NCBI RefSeq assembly: GCF_000019165.1
Contig: NC_010337.2
Coordinates: forward strand, 2,800,001 to 2,864,000
Source: Heliomicrobium modesticaldum Ice1
GTDB taxonomy: Bacteria; Bacillota; Desulfitobacteriia; Heliobacteriales; Heliobacteriaceae
Length of the DNA: 64,000 nt
Direction of reading: 5' to 3'
Position 1 is the stretch's first letter. Each line of letters starts with the position of its first letter. Shown here piece after piece: positions 15,262-24,501 of this stretch. Under the pieces are notes generated by a model. It searched no databases. It had not been told where the DNA came from and was given only the letters and a program-made list of their open reading frames with translations. Made by a program: the position numbers and the translations under genes.

Positions 15262-16836
15262 TTACCTATAATCCAGTTCCACACTAATGCCAGTCTTAAA
15301 TTTCACCACTATCCCGCCTTCAAACACAGTGACTTTCTCCACCAGCCATCTAACCAACTTTTCATCATATTCAAAAATAACGCCGCTCTGGCTTTCCAAA
15401 AAATCCATCATCTCTGCAATCCGCTGCCGCTTGTTCTGCCGCTCAGAGTTGCTGGCCAATGTTTCCTGACGCAGCTCCCGCAATCGGTATATTTCGTTTG
15501 CCACACTGTCATAGGCTGCTTTTGTGCTGGCAAGCCGCAAGAGTTCATGCTGCAGTTCTTCAAGCTTTTTATCTATAGCTTCCGTGCTTTCGTCAAACTC
15601 CCCGCCCAACGCCGTTTCAATGTTCCTGCGGAGAGTTTCAATAAACTCATCACGCCCGGCAATTATGCTGTTGATAGCCTTGAGCACTGCTTTCTGCAAG
15701 TCTTCCTCTGATACAGTCGGCGAGCCGCAGTCAGAACCTTTTTCCTCCAGCCTGCTTACGCACCGCCAAACTATGGACTTTTTGCCGCGGTTGTTCCAAT
15801 GCACCCTGCGGTAAATTTCACCGCACTCTCCGCAAAAAACAATACTCGACAGAGCATATTTGGAACTGTAAACGCGCTTGCCGCCTTTCTCGCCGCTCCG
15901 AAGGTTTGCCCGTCTTGCCAGCTCCTCCTGTACCTGCAAAAAAAGCTCCCGCGGAATGATCGGCTCGTGGCTGTTTTCTACATAATACTGCGGCACGATG
16001 CCGTTATTAATAACCCGCTTCTTGGAAAGGAAATCCACTGTATAAGTCTTTTGCAAAAGAGCGTCCCCAATGTACTTCTCGTTTTTGAGTATCTTTCGGA
16101 TAGTTTCCGGCCGCCATTTAGGTTTGCCTGCGGCGGTAAGAATGCCGTCAGCTTCAAGGCCACGGCCTATCTGCAGAAGGCTCGCGCCCTCAAGAAACTC
16201 CCGATAAATGCGTTTGACGATTTCCGCTTCCTCGGGAACAATAACCAGCCGTTTGTTTTCATCCTTTGTATAACCTAAGAACCGGTTATGGTTTACCTGT
16301 ATCTCGCCGTTTTGAAACCGAAATGCAATGCCCATCCTGACATTCTGGCTGAGCGACTGGCTTTCCTGCTGCGCAAGGCTTGCCATGATAGTCAAAAGGA
16401 TTTCTCCCTTGCTGTCCATGGTGTTAATGTTTTCCTTCTCGAAAAACACCGGTATGCCCTTGTCCTTCAACTGGCGTATGTATTTCAAGCAATCGAGGGT
16501 ATTCCGGGCAAAGCGGCTGATGGACTTGGTTATCACCATGTCAATTCTGCCAGCCATGCATTCCTCGATCATGCGGTTAAATTCCGCTCTTTTCTTCGTA
16601 TTTGTTCCGGTAATGCCTTCATCCGCAAAAATTCCGGCCAGTTCCCACTCCGGATTGCTTTGGATGTATCTGGTATAATGCTCTATCTGCACTTCATAAC
16701 TGGACGCCTGCTCTTCATTGTCAGTGGAAACCCTGCAGTAGGCCGCTACCCGCAGCTTTTGCCTGGCATTAGCCTCTGCAGTTCTATTCTGCTTCGGTTT
16801 TGCCGGTATTACCGACACGGTTTTTGCTGCCGCCAA
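15262..16836 (-). CDS. large serine recombinase 1
   Basis: A 524-residue site-specific recombinase. The resolvase catalytic domain starts with [13 protein letters not shown] (Ser37 as nucleophile) and includes [13 protein letters not shown] recombinase domain follows ([18 protein letters not shown]), then a zinc ribbon with [10 protein letters not shown], and a C-terminal coiled coil (about 390-480). Proteins of this build integrate and excise phages and transposons. It is the last of three tandem recombinase genes and overlaps the preceding partial recombinase by about 50 bases. Confidence 0.92.
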   Translation of the reverse strand: MAAAKTVSVIPAKPKQNRTAEANARQKLRVAAYCRVSTDNEEQASSYEVQIEHYTRYIQSNPEWELAGIFADEGITGTNTKKRAEFNRMIEECMAGRIDMVITKSISRFARNTLDCLKYIRQLKDKGIPVFFEKENINTMDSKGEILLTIMASLAQQESQSLSQNVRMGIAFRFQNGEIQVNHNRFLGYTKDENKRLVIVPEEAEIVKRIYREFLEGASLLQIGRGLEADGILTAAGKPKWRPETIRKILKNEKYIGDALLQKTYTVDFLSKKRVINNGIVPQYYVENSHEPIIPRELFLQVQEELARRANLRSGEKGGKRVYSSKYALSSIVFCGECGEIYRRVHWNNRGKKSIVWRCVSRLEEKGSDCGSPTVSEEDLQKAVLKAINSIIAGRDEFIETLRRNIETALGGEFDESTEAIDKKLEELQHELLRLASTKAAYDSVANEIYRLRELRQETLASNSERQNKRQRIAEMMDFLESQSGVIFEYDEKLVRWLVEKVTVFEGGIVVKFKTGISVELDYR

Positions 16837-17617
16837 CTATGATCAGCTCCTTCCCATATATTTTGCCGTTTATAAGTTCAAACATCGCCGCCCCGCTCTG
16901 AAATACCGTAATTCTTTTAACAACCATTGACATAAACTTTCCGTCAAAAACCGCCGGCACATTTTTCATAATGTTTATCAACTTTTCTGTCATATAATCA
17001 AAATCATCTGCTTCTACCAGCGAGTAAACATACTCTGCCTGCTTAAGCGGATCATCATATTTCTTCTCAATAATCATCCTCTTTTTGGGCGGCCTTGCTT
17101 TTACATCCTCCATATCCAGCGCACAGACAACCTCCATGAATGCTTCTTCAAGACTCTGTTCCGATATCACTGGACTGGCGCAGCACAGCCGCCCTTTGAC
17201 AATACGCCTGCTGCATCTCCACCGTTCCTTGCCATTTTCCGCGTAACGCCGGTATTCGCTGCCGCATTCGCCGCAGAAAATCCTGCCCCAAAAAGGCGAG
17301 ATGTTTGCTTTATCGTCAGCAAAGTAATTCCGGTTTCTCCCAAGCATCTCTGCGCGCCGTATGCGCTCTTCCTGAACACGATTAAAAAGCTCCGCACCGA
17401 TAATGGCAGGATAAAATCCGTCGCCAAGATACCGCTCGTCGGAAAGCATTTTTCCAATCGAAGCATGCCTGCGGGGAATGCCCGCCTTATTTGCCGCGCC
17501 CTCCAAAGACAAGCCTCCGGCATATTCTTCAAAAAGCATCTTGACTTGCGCGGCTTTGTTTTTGTCAAGAGATGCAGACCCGTTTTTAATTTTATATCCG
17601 TATGGTATATGCGCCAT
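16784..17617 (-). CDS. recombinase-domain protein lacking the catalytic domain
   Basis: A 277-residue protein that begins directly in the recombinase domain ([27 protein letters not shown]) and has the zinc ribbon [11 protein letters not shown] but no N-terminal resolvase domain and so no catalytic serine. Its start is joined to the stop of recombinase 3 (TAAATG), so it is translationally coupled. This position and form recur in clostridial elements with three recombinase genes, so it is probably an accessory DNA-binding subunit and not debris. It could also have arisen by truncation. Confidence 0.8.
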   Translation of the reverse strand: MAHIPYGYKIKNGSASLDKNKAAQVKMLFEEYAGGLSLEGAANKAGIPRRHASIGKMLSDERYLGDGFYPAIIGAELFNRVQEERIRRAEMLGRNRNYFADDKANISPFWGRIFCGECGSEYRRYAENGKERWRCSRRIVKGRLCCASPVISEQSLEEAFMEVVCALDMEDVKARPPKKRMIIEKKYDDPLKQAEYVYSLVEADDFDYMTEKLINIMKNVPAVFDGKFMSMVVKRITVFQSGAAMFELINGKIYGKELIIVGGSKNRVGNTGKTEAE

Positions 17618-19195
17618 TTACCGTTCAATCCTTTCCTTTAAGACAAGGCCGCATTTCATTCGGAATCCAATCTCTGCTGGCGAAAAAACGGTAATGCCTT
17701 CCACAAACCTTTCAAAGAGAAATTCATCAAACTCCTCAATAATGCCGCCTTCTTTTGACAGGTATTTAAGCAACGCTTCCGCTTCTGAAAGCGCAGACAG
17801 TCCTCCTGCAGAAGACGCTGCCAGCGCTGCCCGCTGTTCCCTGAGCCTTGCCGTTTCTGCCTTAAGTTCATTGTTCTGCTTATTAAAAAGAACGGGATCC
17901 AGATACCCTTTCGTCAGGAAACTGACCAGTATCTGCGCCCGCTCCGCGTTTTCCTCTATTTTTGCGTCAATTTCTCTTATCTTTGCATAAGAACCGCTTG
18001 CATCCTGTTCCTTCATAGCTTCAACCAGCGGCTTCAAAATGATGTTATGGTTGCTGTATAATTTGTTCATCATCAAAACGAACGCCTCTTTGATGCGGTC
18101 ATCGCGAATATATACCATGGAGCAATCCTTGGTCTTGCTGGCAATGTGCTTGCTGCAGCACCATGCAACGTATTGCCCAGGCTTATTTGCCATATGGATC
18201 CGCCGTTTGAATACGCTGCCGCATTCGCCGCAGATAATCCTGCCGGAAAAAGCGTAGCGGTTCAGGTATTTGCCTGTGCCTTTTTCAATTCCTTTTTCAC
18301 GGCTGCGCTGTGCCAAGATGCGCTTTGCCGCTTCAAAATCCTCCCGGCTTATGATCGCTTCATGATGATCTTTTATATAATACATTTCTTCTTCGCCATG
18401 GTTATAATGACGGATAAAATTATCGTCGGTATAGGTCTTTTGAAAAAGAGAATCGCCCACATACTTCTCATTTTCGAGTATCCCGCGGACAGCCGACGCC
18501 GTCCATTTCTTTCCCCGAGCGGGGTTGATTCCGTCAGCGTTAAGTCCTTCTGCCACGGCATGGGTGCCTCTGCCCGTCAAAATTTCCGCAAAGATACGTT
18601 TAACCACCGCCGCCTCCTCTGGATGCGGAACTATCGTTCCGTTGCAATATATATAACCGTAGGGCGGGCTTGAGAGCTTGAACGTCCCGTTTTGAAACCT
18701 CCTCTTGACGCCCCATTTGTTGTTCTGCGAGATGGAAACCGATTCATTTTCCGCAAGGCTGCTGAGCACCGAAAGCAAAAGCTCGCTGTCCATGGAGTGC
18801 GTGTTGATGTTCTCCTTTTCAAAATAGATGAAAATGCCAAGCTCCGAAAGCCTGCGGACGATCTCAAGGCAGTCGGCGGTATTGCGCGCAAACCGGCTGA
18901 TGGATTTGGTAATGATAAAGTCAATCTTATGCTTCTCGCAGTCCCGCAAAAGCCTCAAAAGCCCCTCACGGTTTTCCTTTTTAGTGCCGGAAATGCCCTC
19001 GTCGCAGTACAGCCCGGCAAACTCCCACTCCGGATTGTCCCTGATGATTTTTTCATAGTGCTGCTTTTGCGCTTCAAGGCTTAAAAGCTGATCGTCATTG
19101 TCGGTGGAAACGCGGCAATATGCCGCCACCCGAAGCTTCAGGGATGAAACAAACCTGTCCCCATTAGCTTCAATCTTCATTACTTTTCGCATCAT
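17618..19195 (-). CDS. large serine recombinase 3
   Basis: A protein of about 525 residues. The catalytic domain carries [16 protein letters not shown] (Ser30 as nucleophile) and [16 protein letters not shown]; the recombinase domain has WTASAVRGILENEKYVGD; the zinc ribbon has CGECGSVFKRR; a coiled coil follows at about 420-490. The start is the first ATG of an ATGATG pair behind GGGAGGAGG; the longer in-frame extension has no such signal. It is first of the three recombinase genes and immediately follows the 80-residue gene at 19253-19495. Confidence 0.92.
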   Translation of the reverse strand: MMRKVMKIEANGDRFVSSLKLRVAAYCRVSTDNDDQLLSLEAQKQHYEKIIRDNPEWEFAGLYCDEGISGTKKENREGLLRLLRDCEKHKIDFIITKSISRFARNTADCLEIVRRLSELGIFIYFEKENINTHSMDSELLLSVLSSLAENESVSISQNNKWGVKRRFQNGTFKLSSPPYGYIYCNGTIVPHPEEAAVVKRIFAEILTGRGTHAVAEGLNADGINPARGKKWTASAVRGILENEKYVGDSLFQKTYTDDNFIRHYNHGEEEMYYIKDHHEAIISREDFEAAKRILAQRSREKGIEKGTGKYLNRYAFSGRIICGECGSVFKRRIHMANKPGQYVAWCCSKHIASKTKDCSMVYIRDDRIKEAFVLMMNKLYSNHNIILKPLVEAMKEQDASGSYAKIREIDAKIEENAERAQILVSFLTKGYLDPVLFNKQNNELKAETARLREQRAALAASSAGGLSALSEAEALLKYLSKEGGIIEEFDEFLFERFVEGITVFSPAEIGFRMKCGLVLKERIER

Positions 19196-19252
19196 TTTCA
19201 CCTCCTCCCGGGGTGGACATGATACCTCTGAGCATAAATAATAGCAAGGCAA

Positions 19253-19495
19253 TTACGCCATCAGCCGCGCCAGCTTGGGCGAGAAAGTTTTGCGGTTTAA
19301 TTCGTCGATTTTGTGGAATTCATCCGGTGTGATTAAGCCCCCGTCAAGCATCCTCTGCAGGACTTTCCGGGAACGCCAGTAATCCAGCTCCCCCTGCAGC
19401 TCCTCCGGCGGCATGGAAAGCTTCGCTCTTTTCACGTAATCCTCGAATCCCTCCGGATGCTTGGAAACCGTTCCCGCATGCGCCACAACAAACAC
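19253..19495 (-). CDS. small SHOCT-like protein ahead of recombinases
   Basis: An 80-residue protein. The C-terminal half, VLQRMLDGGLITPDEFHKI with a following basic stretch, resembles the SHOCT type of short helical motif (LxxLxxxGxITxEEF). A good ribosome binding site (GGGAGG) precedes the start. It is the gene just before the three recombinases and could be an accessory or directionality factor, but that is inference from position only. Confidence 0.6.
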   Translation of the reverse strand: MFVVAHAGTVSKHPEGFEDYVKRAKLSMPPEELQGELDYWRSRKVLQRMLDGGLITPDEFHKIDELNRKTFSPKLARLMA

Positions 19496-19572
19496 CTCCC
19501 GAGTTTAAGTTGAGCGGGAGCAGCCAAACCGCCGCCCCCGCTTTTTTGACTTTTCATTCAGCAATTGAGGTC

Positions 19573-20295
19573 TTATTTCGGTATCTTCAAAACCTGCCCG
19601 GGGTAAATCGCCGTCGAGGACAGGTTGTTAAGGGTCATAATCTCCGGATACCTTGCCCCGCTGCCGAGCTGCTTTTGGGCAATGCCCCAGAGGGAGTCGC
19701 CTTTTTGCACAATGTACGTCTTAGGATTGCCCGCAGCGTCAAGCAGCTTCCTTACATCGGCGCGAAACGCATCCATGGACTTTCCGAAACGCACAAACCA
19801 ATGCATAACGTCGCTGTGGTTGCTTGCTATTCCGAGCTTATAGCCCTCCGAATGGCAGATGACGTCCTTTTCGGTAAGCCCGTACTCCTTGCAAAGATAA
19901 GCGCACAGTTCGGCGGCTTCCCTGTAGACGGCGGAAAAATATGAAGCGTCGTTCAGCCCGTCCTCGCAGATTTCAAAACCGATATATGAATCGTTGCCGG
20001 AGCCTCCGCAGTGCCAGCCGCGCATATTCCATGGCAGCGTCTGGTAGGTGGCAATCGTGCCGTCGGCGAGTTTCCCAATAAAGGCGTGGACGCAGACCTG
20101 CCGCCCGTCCGGCTTATCCTGGTTCCAATGATTGTTGTACGGATTTTTGCCCAGCAAGCCGTCGTCCGGGCCAACATAGCGCTTGAGCCATGGATTGTTT
20201 GCCCCGGTGGAATGCACCATGATGCCCTTCGGGACAATAGTCCGTCCCGCTTTATAGCAGGCGTTGTTTGTCAGAATGAGTTTATGCAGGTTCAT
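19573..20295 (-). CDS. phage endolysin: N-acetylmuramoyl-L-alanine amidase with LysM
   Basis: A 240-residue protein. An amidase_2-type domain spans about residues 1-180, with zinc-ligand candidates in GIMVHSTGAN and VICHSEGYKLGIASNH. A single LysM repeat follows (TYIVQKGDSLWGIAQKQLG ... IYPGQVLKIP). It cleaves the bond between muramic acid and the stem peptide at the end of the lytic cycle. No signal peptide is visible, so it needs the holin encoded directly upstream to reach the wall. Confidence 0.92.
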   Translation of the reverse strand: MNLHKLILTNNACYKAGRTIVPKGIMVHSTGANNPWLKRYVGPDDGLLGKNPYNNHWNQDKPDGRQVCVHAFIGKLADGTIATYQTLPWNMRGWHCGGSGNDSYIGFEICEDGLNDASYFSAVYREAAELCAYLCKEYGLTEKDVICHSEGYKLGIASNHSDVMHWFVRFGKSMDAFRADVRKLLDAAGNPKTYIVQKGDSLWGIAQKQLGSGARYPEIMTLNNLSSTAIYPGQVLKIPK

Positions 20296-20709
20296 TTACT
20301 TGTCCTCCTTTTCGCTGCGGTCATGAAGCTGCTCCAAGACCGCCTTGAGTTTTTCGGGAACCGGCAGCCCGACATGCGCGGCGTTTTCCAGAATGGAAAT
20401 GCCCTCGTTGCTCAGGTAAAAGAAGATAACCGCCGTCCGCACCGCGCCGCCGCTTACGAGCACCTGGCTGTCGATGATATGTCCCACGCCCACCAGCACA
20501 AAAATGAACACCTTCTTGAAGATGCCCTTTGCCCCGACTTCGCTGGACAGCTTCCTGTCCGCAATCGCGCACATCACGCCGGTCAGGTAGTCGACGACCA
20601 CAAAGGCGATGAGGGCATAGAGAAACCCGTCCGCCCCGCCGAGAAACCAGCCAAGGAAACCGCCGATGGCGGCAAAGGCCGCCTGCACCCAGTTCCATAT
20701 TGTTTTCAT
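20296..20709 (-). CDS. phage holin (holin_4_1 type)
   Basis: A protein of about 137 residues starting MKTIWNWVQAAFAAIGG. Hydrophobic helices are seen at about 8-30, at FLYALIAFVVVDYLTGVMCAI with the family motif DYLTGV, and at KVFIFVLVGVGHIID. A charged C-terminal tail ends the protein. Holins of this class form pores that let the endolysin out. ATG 20709 is chosen because GGAGG lies upstream; the longer start overlaps it. It abuts the endolysin gene. Confidence 0.9.
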   Translation of the reverse strand: MKTIWNWVQAAFAAIGGFLGWFLGGADGFLYALIAFVVVDYLTGVMCAIADRKLSSEVGAKGIFKKVFIFVLVGVGHIIDSQVLVSGGAVRTAVIFFYLSNEGISILENAAHVGLPVPEKLKAVLEQLHDRSEKEDK

Positions 20710-20745
20710 TGTCCAAAACCTCCGTTTCAATCAAATTTGAATATT

Positions 20746-20775
20746 AAAAAGCGCCCTGCCTAAAAGCAAAGCGCT
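20746..20775 (-). terminator. terminator between tail and lysis genes
   Basis: On the minus strand the arms AGCGC and GCGCT enclose a 16-base loop that has an inner GC / GGC pairing, followed by TTTTT. It lies between the GH18 tail gene and the holin gene, so the lysis genes may need read-through or their own promoter. Confidence 0.55.
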
Positions 20776-20796
20776 GAATATATAAATACCCCTGAC

Positions 20797-23265
20797 CTAT
20801 ATTTGTTTCGGAAGCGCCTCCCAGAACCGCATATCCTCCTGCCCGAGCGACCAGAGGGCGATGCCGCGCAGTTTCCAGCGGTAAGCCGCTTCGTTCGCCC
20901 AGTAAACAAGGCTGTCCACGTCCTGATAATACAGGATGGAAAAACCGTCCGCGTCTCCGAGAAAGAGACGGGATATCCAGATGTTGACGTCCTTCGGGAC
21001 GATTTTGACGAGATAATCGCTGCCGCAGGAAAGCTCTAAAAGCAGCGAGTGGAAGAAATCATAGTCCAGCGATATATCCTCCGTTCTCGTAGCCGATTCC
21101 TCCACATCGCTGGTGACCGAGAACACCTGAAACTCCTCATCCCATGTGACGCCCGTGCGGGGAATTCTTCCGAAGCTTGCTGTTGTGCCATCCGGAAGTT
21201 CTACATCAAAGCGTTCATACGGCTCATATACCCACGCATCGCCAAGCCGCAGAAGCTCACATACTATCCGGCTGTCCGAGCGGATTCCCGCATAGCCGCT
21301 TGTATTGTTGACAGCCGCCGTAAAGCGCAGGGTGGAGCTTGCGCCGGAATAGACCCTGACCGTATTGCCGCGCTTTCGCATTTCAATGGTGTACATATTG
21401 GGGTTTGTGCGGATTTCGCCGTCCGGAGTCCTTGAAAAGCTTGCGGGATAGTTTCCCAGCAGGGAAGCGCCCTGATAAAGCTCCACTCTCCGCGTGTCGT
21501 AATTAAGGCAGCAAAAAATATCGCCGAGGAACACTCCCGCCCGGCCGCCGCCGTTTTGCGGGAAGGCCAGCCTCGCCCGGATATGGACGTCGGAAAAGCC
21601 GTCATACTTCCATGCAAGCTCGCCGTATCCATCAAGCTGGGAATAGGGGCGGTCGGCAGCGCTTTCCGGATCCTGCCACACGCTCCACTCTCCGGAAAGG
21701 ATCGTCCAGTAGCTTTCCGGAAGTATATTTCTGTCCCGGAAATCCTCATACCAGATAAGTGCAGAGTCTGGTTTTCTCCGCAGCATTTCAAAGGTCAGCT
21801 TAAACCCTCGATCTGGCCCGGCCATCACGCCGTTTACATCCTTAAATTGCCTCGGCGACAGCATATATGCCGCCTCGCCCGCAAAAGGGCGCTCTGTAAA
21901 ATCGCTGCACACCCGAAATCCGTAAAATTGGACTCCCGGCACTCCTCCGCTTATGCTGACAGCGTGCATACCTGCCGAAAGAAAGACACCCTTTGCAAGG
22001 ATAAGCCAGCAAAGCCTTCTCCAGTATGGCCACCACAGGCGGTTTTCGCTGAAAGTCTTCGCATTGCCGTCCAGGGAAACCACAATCGCATTTTTGTCCC
22101 AATAGGGAAAGCAAAGCCGGACGGCAATATCGTAATATCCCGCCTGTGCTATCTCGAAGCGGTACTCCGCCGATGTCTCCGCATCTCCAAGCGAAGCCAT
22201 GTCCTCCGCCACAATGACATTTCCCTCATATTCGTCCGGAAGGCCGTTTCTGTCGATATATACGGTTCCGAACTCCGCTCTCTGCTCCTTGCCGTAGCCA
22301 GTCAAATACCTCCGCCTGTTGTATACGCCTTTTTGCAGAGGATATTCCCAGGATACGGCGTCCCAGCCCTCCATGTAGTCGTACACGTGGGGCAGCGCCC
22401 ACGGCACCTTGTTGTAGTCGTCCCAGTAGGCGACAATCGGAATGAACGGCTGGGGCGGCGCGTCGCCGGTAAAGTTGTATACCCCCGTCATCCAGTATTT
22501 GGCCGCATAGTAGGTGTTGGACACTCCGCGATAGGTGACTCCGAGGTTTTCGGGCGTGTCGTGGATCCGCCAGTTCCAGCCGTAGGCGGGCAGTCCCATG
22601 AAGATTTTATCCGGTGACATCGCGGTAACCGCATAGTCATATATGCCCTCCAGCCAGTCCCGGGGAGATACAGGCCCTGGAGCGGAGCCGGCCCACGCCA
22701 TGCCGTAGCTCATAATGGCGGCGGTATCACAGTACGGGTCAAGGTCTGAATAAACGCACCAGTTTTCGCCGCCCACCGACCCCTGGACGCCGGTCATCCC
22801 AGGCAGGCAGATGTTGACAAGCTTGGCGGGATTGAAGTTTTTTACGGTCTGGTAGATATCCCTGAACAGGGCGTTTGCCGAGTCCTTGTTTTCATATCCG
22901 CCGCCGCGCTCCAGGTCGATGTCCACCCCGGCGCACCACGGATACTTGTTCATGATCCGCACGATCTCAGTGAGAAACTTATCCTTTGCTCCGTTTGTGT
23001 TATTCCTCAGCGCGGTAAAAACAGAGGCTGTTCCATGGTTCATAATGGTCAGCAGCCACTTAATGTGCGGCCATTTTTGGATATACGGAAGCATGCTGCT
23101 GATGCTGGTGCCGGTTTCTGAAATAGTACCGGTGGCATCCACTTCAAAGGTAAAAATCCCCACCGTATCAAAGCGATCGCCGTACTGGTCAAGTGCCTGA
23201 TACATCCGGGCATTGCCCATAAAGCTCCACACCATGCACCGTTTGCCTTTCAAGATATCCCTCAC
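20797..23265 (-). CDS. GH18-domain phage tail protein
   Basis: An 822-residue protein. Residues about 8-330 form a glycosyl hydrolase 18-type barrel with the catalytic DxDxE motif in CAGVDIDLERG (Asp115, Asp117, Glu119) and typical strands such as AAIMSYGMAW and IFMGLPAYGWNW. The remainder holds beta-rich segments, one of which (about 530-660, from ALIWYEDF to GYAGIRSD) looks like a lectin-type sandwich. GH18 enzymes cleave beta-1,4-linked N-acetylglucosamine polymers, so in a tail this would act on the cell wall or a surface glycan. It overlaps the preceding tail gene by four bases. Confidence 0.82.
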   Translation of the reverse strand: MRDILKGKRCMVWSFMGNARMYQALDQYGDRFDTVGIFTFEVDATGTISETGTSISSMLPYIQKWPHIKWLLTIMNHGTASVFTALRNNTNGAKDKFLTEIVRIMNKYPWCAGVDIDLERGGGYENKDSANALFRDIYQTVKNFNPAKLVNICLPGMTGVQGSVGGENWCVYSDLDPYCDTAAIMSYGMAWAGSAPGPVSPRDWLEGIYDYAVTAMSPDKIFMGLPAYGWNWRIHDTPENLGVTYRGVSNTYYAAKYWMTGVYNFTGDAPPQPFIPIVAYWDDYNKVPWALPHVYDYMEGWDAVSWEYPLQKGVYNRRRYLTGYGKEQRAEFGTVYIDRNGLPDEYEGNVIVAEDMASLGDAETSAEYRFEIAQAGYYDIAVRLCFPYWDKNAIVVSLDGNAKTFSENRLWWPYWRRLCWLILAKGVFLSAGMHAVSISGGVPGVQFYGFRVCSDFTERPFAGEAAYMLSPRQFKDVNGVMAGPDRGFKLTFEMLRRKPDSALIWYEDFRDRNILPESYWTILSGEWSVWQDPESAADRPYSQLDGYGELAWKYDGFSDVHIRARLAFPQNGGGRAGVFLGDIFCCLNYDTRRVELYQGASLLGNYPASFSRTPDGEIRTNPNMYTIEMRKRGNTVRVYSGASSTLRFTAAVNNTSGYAGIRSDSRIVCELLRLGDAWVYEPYERFDVELPDGTTASFGRIPRTGVTWDEEFQVFSVTSDVEESATRTEDISLDYDFFHSLLLELSCGSDYLVKIVPKDVNIWISRLFLGDADGFSILYYQDVDSLVYWANEAAYRWKLRGIALWSLGQEDMRFWEALPKQI

Positions 23266-23849
23266 AACCGGTCACCTCCGTCCTGCATCTCCTGAAATTC
23301 AAAAAGCACCCACGCCGATTTCCTCTCCTCCAGCTTCACCGTATGCTTGCTGTCCCATGCCGCAGAATACTGATAAAACCCTTCCTTTTGAGCTGGACTT
23401 CCGTTTTTCAGGCACCTGCGGGCAGACGCCAGCAGCGCCAGCTCATCGCCTGCGTTCACCGGATCAAGAAACCTCACCTTGTGCGCGCCCATTCCCTGGG
23501 AAAGTTCAATACTCTCTGCAGCCATATCCTGTACAGGATAGATATAGCAGTCGAGTCCCGCGGATGTTTTGCCCAGGTTGAATAAAATAACCGTTTCCGC
23601 CGTCCGCACCACGCCGTTGTAATGGCGAGGCGGGACTATCTCCCCGTTTTCCCGCAGCTTCATCAGCATTTTGCTTGTGTGGACGGTGTAACCCGTCAGC
23701 CTGTCTCCCTCCTGAAGCTGCAGGTCGGTAAAATAGATTGTGCCGGTGCAATCTGCGATCATCAGACGTACTGTGATACTGACCACGCGCATTTCTTCCT
23801 TTATTTTGAACGTTTCCGCGAACCTGATAAAGCTGTTTTTTGCCATCAT
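23262..23849 (-). CDS. phage tail-associated protein of unknown function
   Basis: A protein of about 195 residues beginning MMAKNSFIRFAETF. Its N-terminal third (VSITVRLMIADCTGTIYFTDLQLQ) is clearly related to the 67-residue protein at 24292-24492 (ITIRLCVTDCSGTVYFTDLLLQ), so the two are paralogues. The rest (about 80-195) is beta-rich, with no recognised domain. Several ATG codons follow a GGGGTG site and the exact start is open by one or two codons. It lies between two tail genes and is probably a minor structural component. Confidence 0.7.
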   Translation of the reverse strand: MMAKNSFIRFAETFKIKEEMRVVSITVRLMIADCTGTIYFTDLQLQEGDRLTGYTVHTSKMLMKLRENGEIVPPRHYNGVVRTAETVILFNLGKTSAGLDCYIYPVQDMAAESIELSQGMGAHKVRFLDPVNAGDELALLASARRCLKNGSPAQKEGFYQYSAAWDSKHTVKLEERKSAWVLFEFQEMQDGGDRL

Positions 23850-23867
23850 CAACACCCCAGGTAAAAT

Positions 23868-23889
23868 AAAAAAGACCGCCGATGCGATC
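23868..23889 (-). terminator. terminator of the small tail-module cassette
   Basis: On the minus strand a six-pair stem GATCGC / GCGGTC (one G-U) with loop ATCG is followed by six T. It lies just after the small AT-rich gene at 23928-24197 and closes a promoter-gene-terminator cassette inside the tail operon. Confidence 0.65.
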
Positions 23890-23927
23890 TCTTATAACAA
23901 AACTGTATTAATTCTATTTACAATGCT

Positions 23928-24197
23928 TTATTCTTTAGGAGTAATATTATTTAAGGCTTCTAGTAAATCTTCTCTCGTTACGATCATTTGGCATATCTTT
24001 TTTGATGCTTTTCCATCTTCAATCGGCATTGCCATTACATCTAGAGTAATGAATTCTCCACCTTGTAATATCGATGAGTTTTTGTGGAACTTTAAATATC
24101 TCCCTGAGACTTGACATTCTACATGCAATGGACCAAGAGAATTCTTTCGGCGTTGCGAATATGTAATAGGAAACTATTTAATTTTATTCTTATCCAT
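23928..24197 (-). pseudogene. AT-rich moron gene with in-frame amber codon
   Basis: An ATG at 24197, preceded by AAAGGATG-type sequence, opens the frame MDKNKIK, then TAG at 24174-24176, then an uninterrupted frame of 81 codons (FPITYSQRRKNSLGPLHVECQ at its start, ending NNITPKE). The frame is the same before and after the amber codon, so a single base change such as TAT to TAG would explain it. Without suppression only a seven-residue peptide is made, or translation restarts at an internal TTG with no ribosome site. No family is recognised. It has its own promoter and terminator and is visibly AT-richer than the tail genes around it. Confidence 0.55.
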
Positions 24198-24231
24198 CTC
24201 CGGCACATCCTTTCAAACATAAATCAAACAG

Positions 24232-24240
24232 ATTATACCA
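24232..24240 (-). promoter_or_regulatory. extended -10 promoter of the moron cassette
   Basis: The minus strand reads TGGTATAAT, an extended -10 element, about 35 bases upstream of the ATG at 24197. No good -35 is visible, as is usual for extended -10 promoters. It gives the inserted gene transcription independent of the phage operon. Confidence 0.6.
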
Positions 24241-24291
24241 TTATTTCAATATAAAAACTACTTGTTTGCAATTACTACCTCCTACTTTTAT

Positions 24292-24492
24292 TTACCCGTC
24301 CAATGTCCACCGTATCTCGCACACATGCCCCACCCAGCCGGTGGCCACCGAGCCACCCTGCAGCAATAAGTCGGTGAAATACACAGTACCGCTACAGTCG
24401 GTGACGCACAGCCGGATGGTGATGGATTTAATTTTGCTCCCGCTTTTGGGAGAAATATTGTGCGCAGTCTGATTGAAATAAGCCATATCCAT
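24292..24492 (-). CDS. small phage tail-associated protein
   Basis: A protein of about 67 residues related to the N-terminal domain of the protein at 23262-23849. The shared block is IRLCVTDCSGTVYFTDLLLQ. It ends TRWTLDG-like (EIRWTLDG), without the C-terminal region of its paralogue. It follows the large tail protein gene after a gap of nine bases and has an AAAGGATGG ribosome site. It may be a small decoration or adaptor, or a shortened duplicate. Confidence 0.65.
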   Translation of the reverse strand: MDMAYFNQTAHNISPKSGSKIKSITIRLCVTDCSGTVYFTDLLLQGGSVATGWVGHVCEIRWTLDG

Positions 24493-24501
24493 TACCATCC
24501 T

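Noticed and set aside
19500-19560. GC-rich hairpin before a T-run between the recombinase-side small gene and the endolysin gene
   Set aside because: The T-run is on the plus strand only, while all genes around it are on the minus strand, so it is not a terminator for them.
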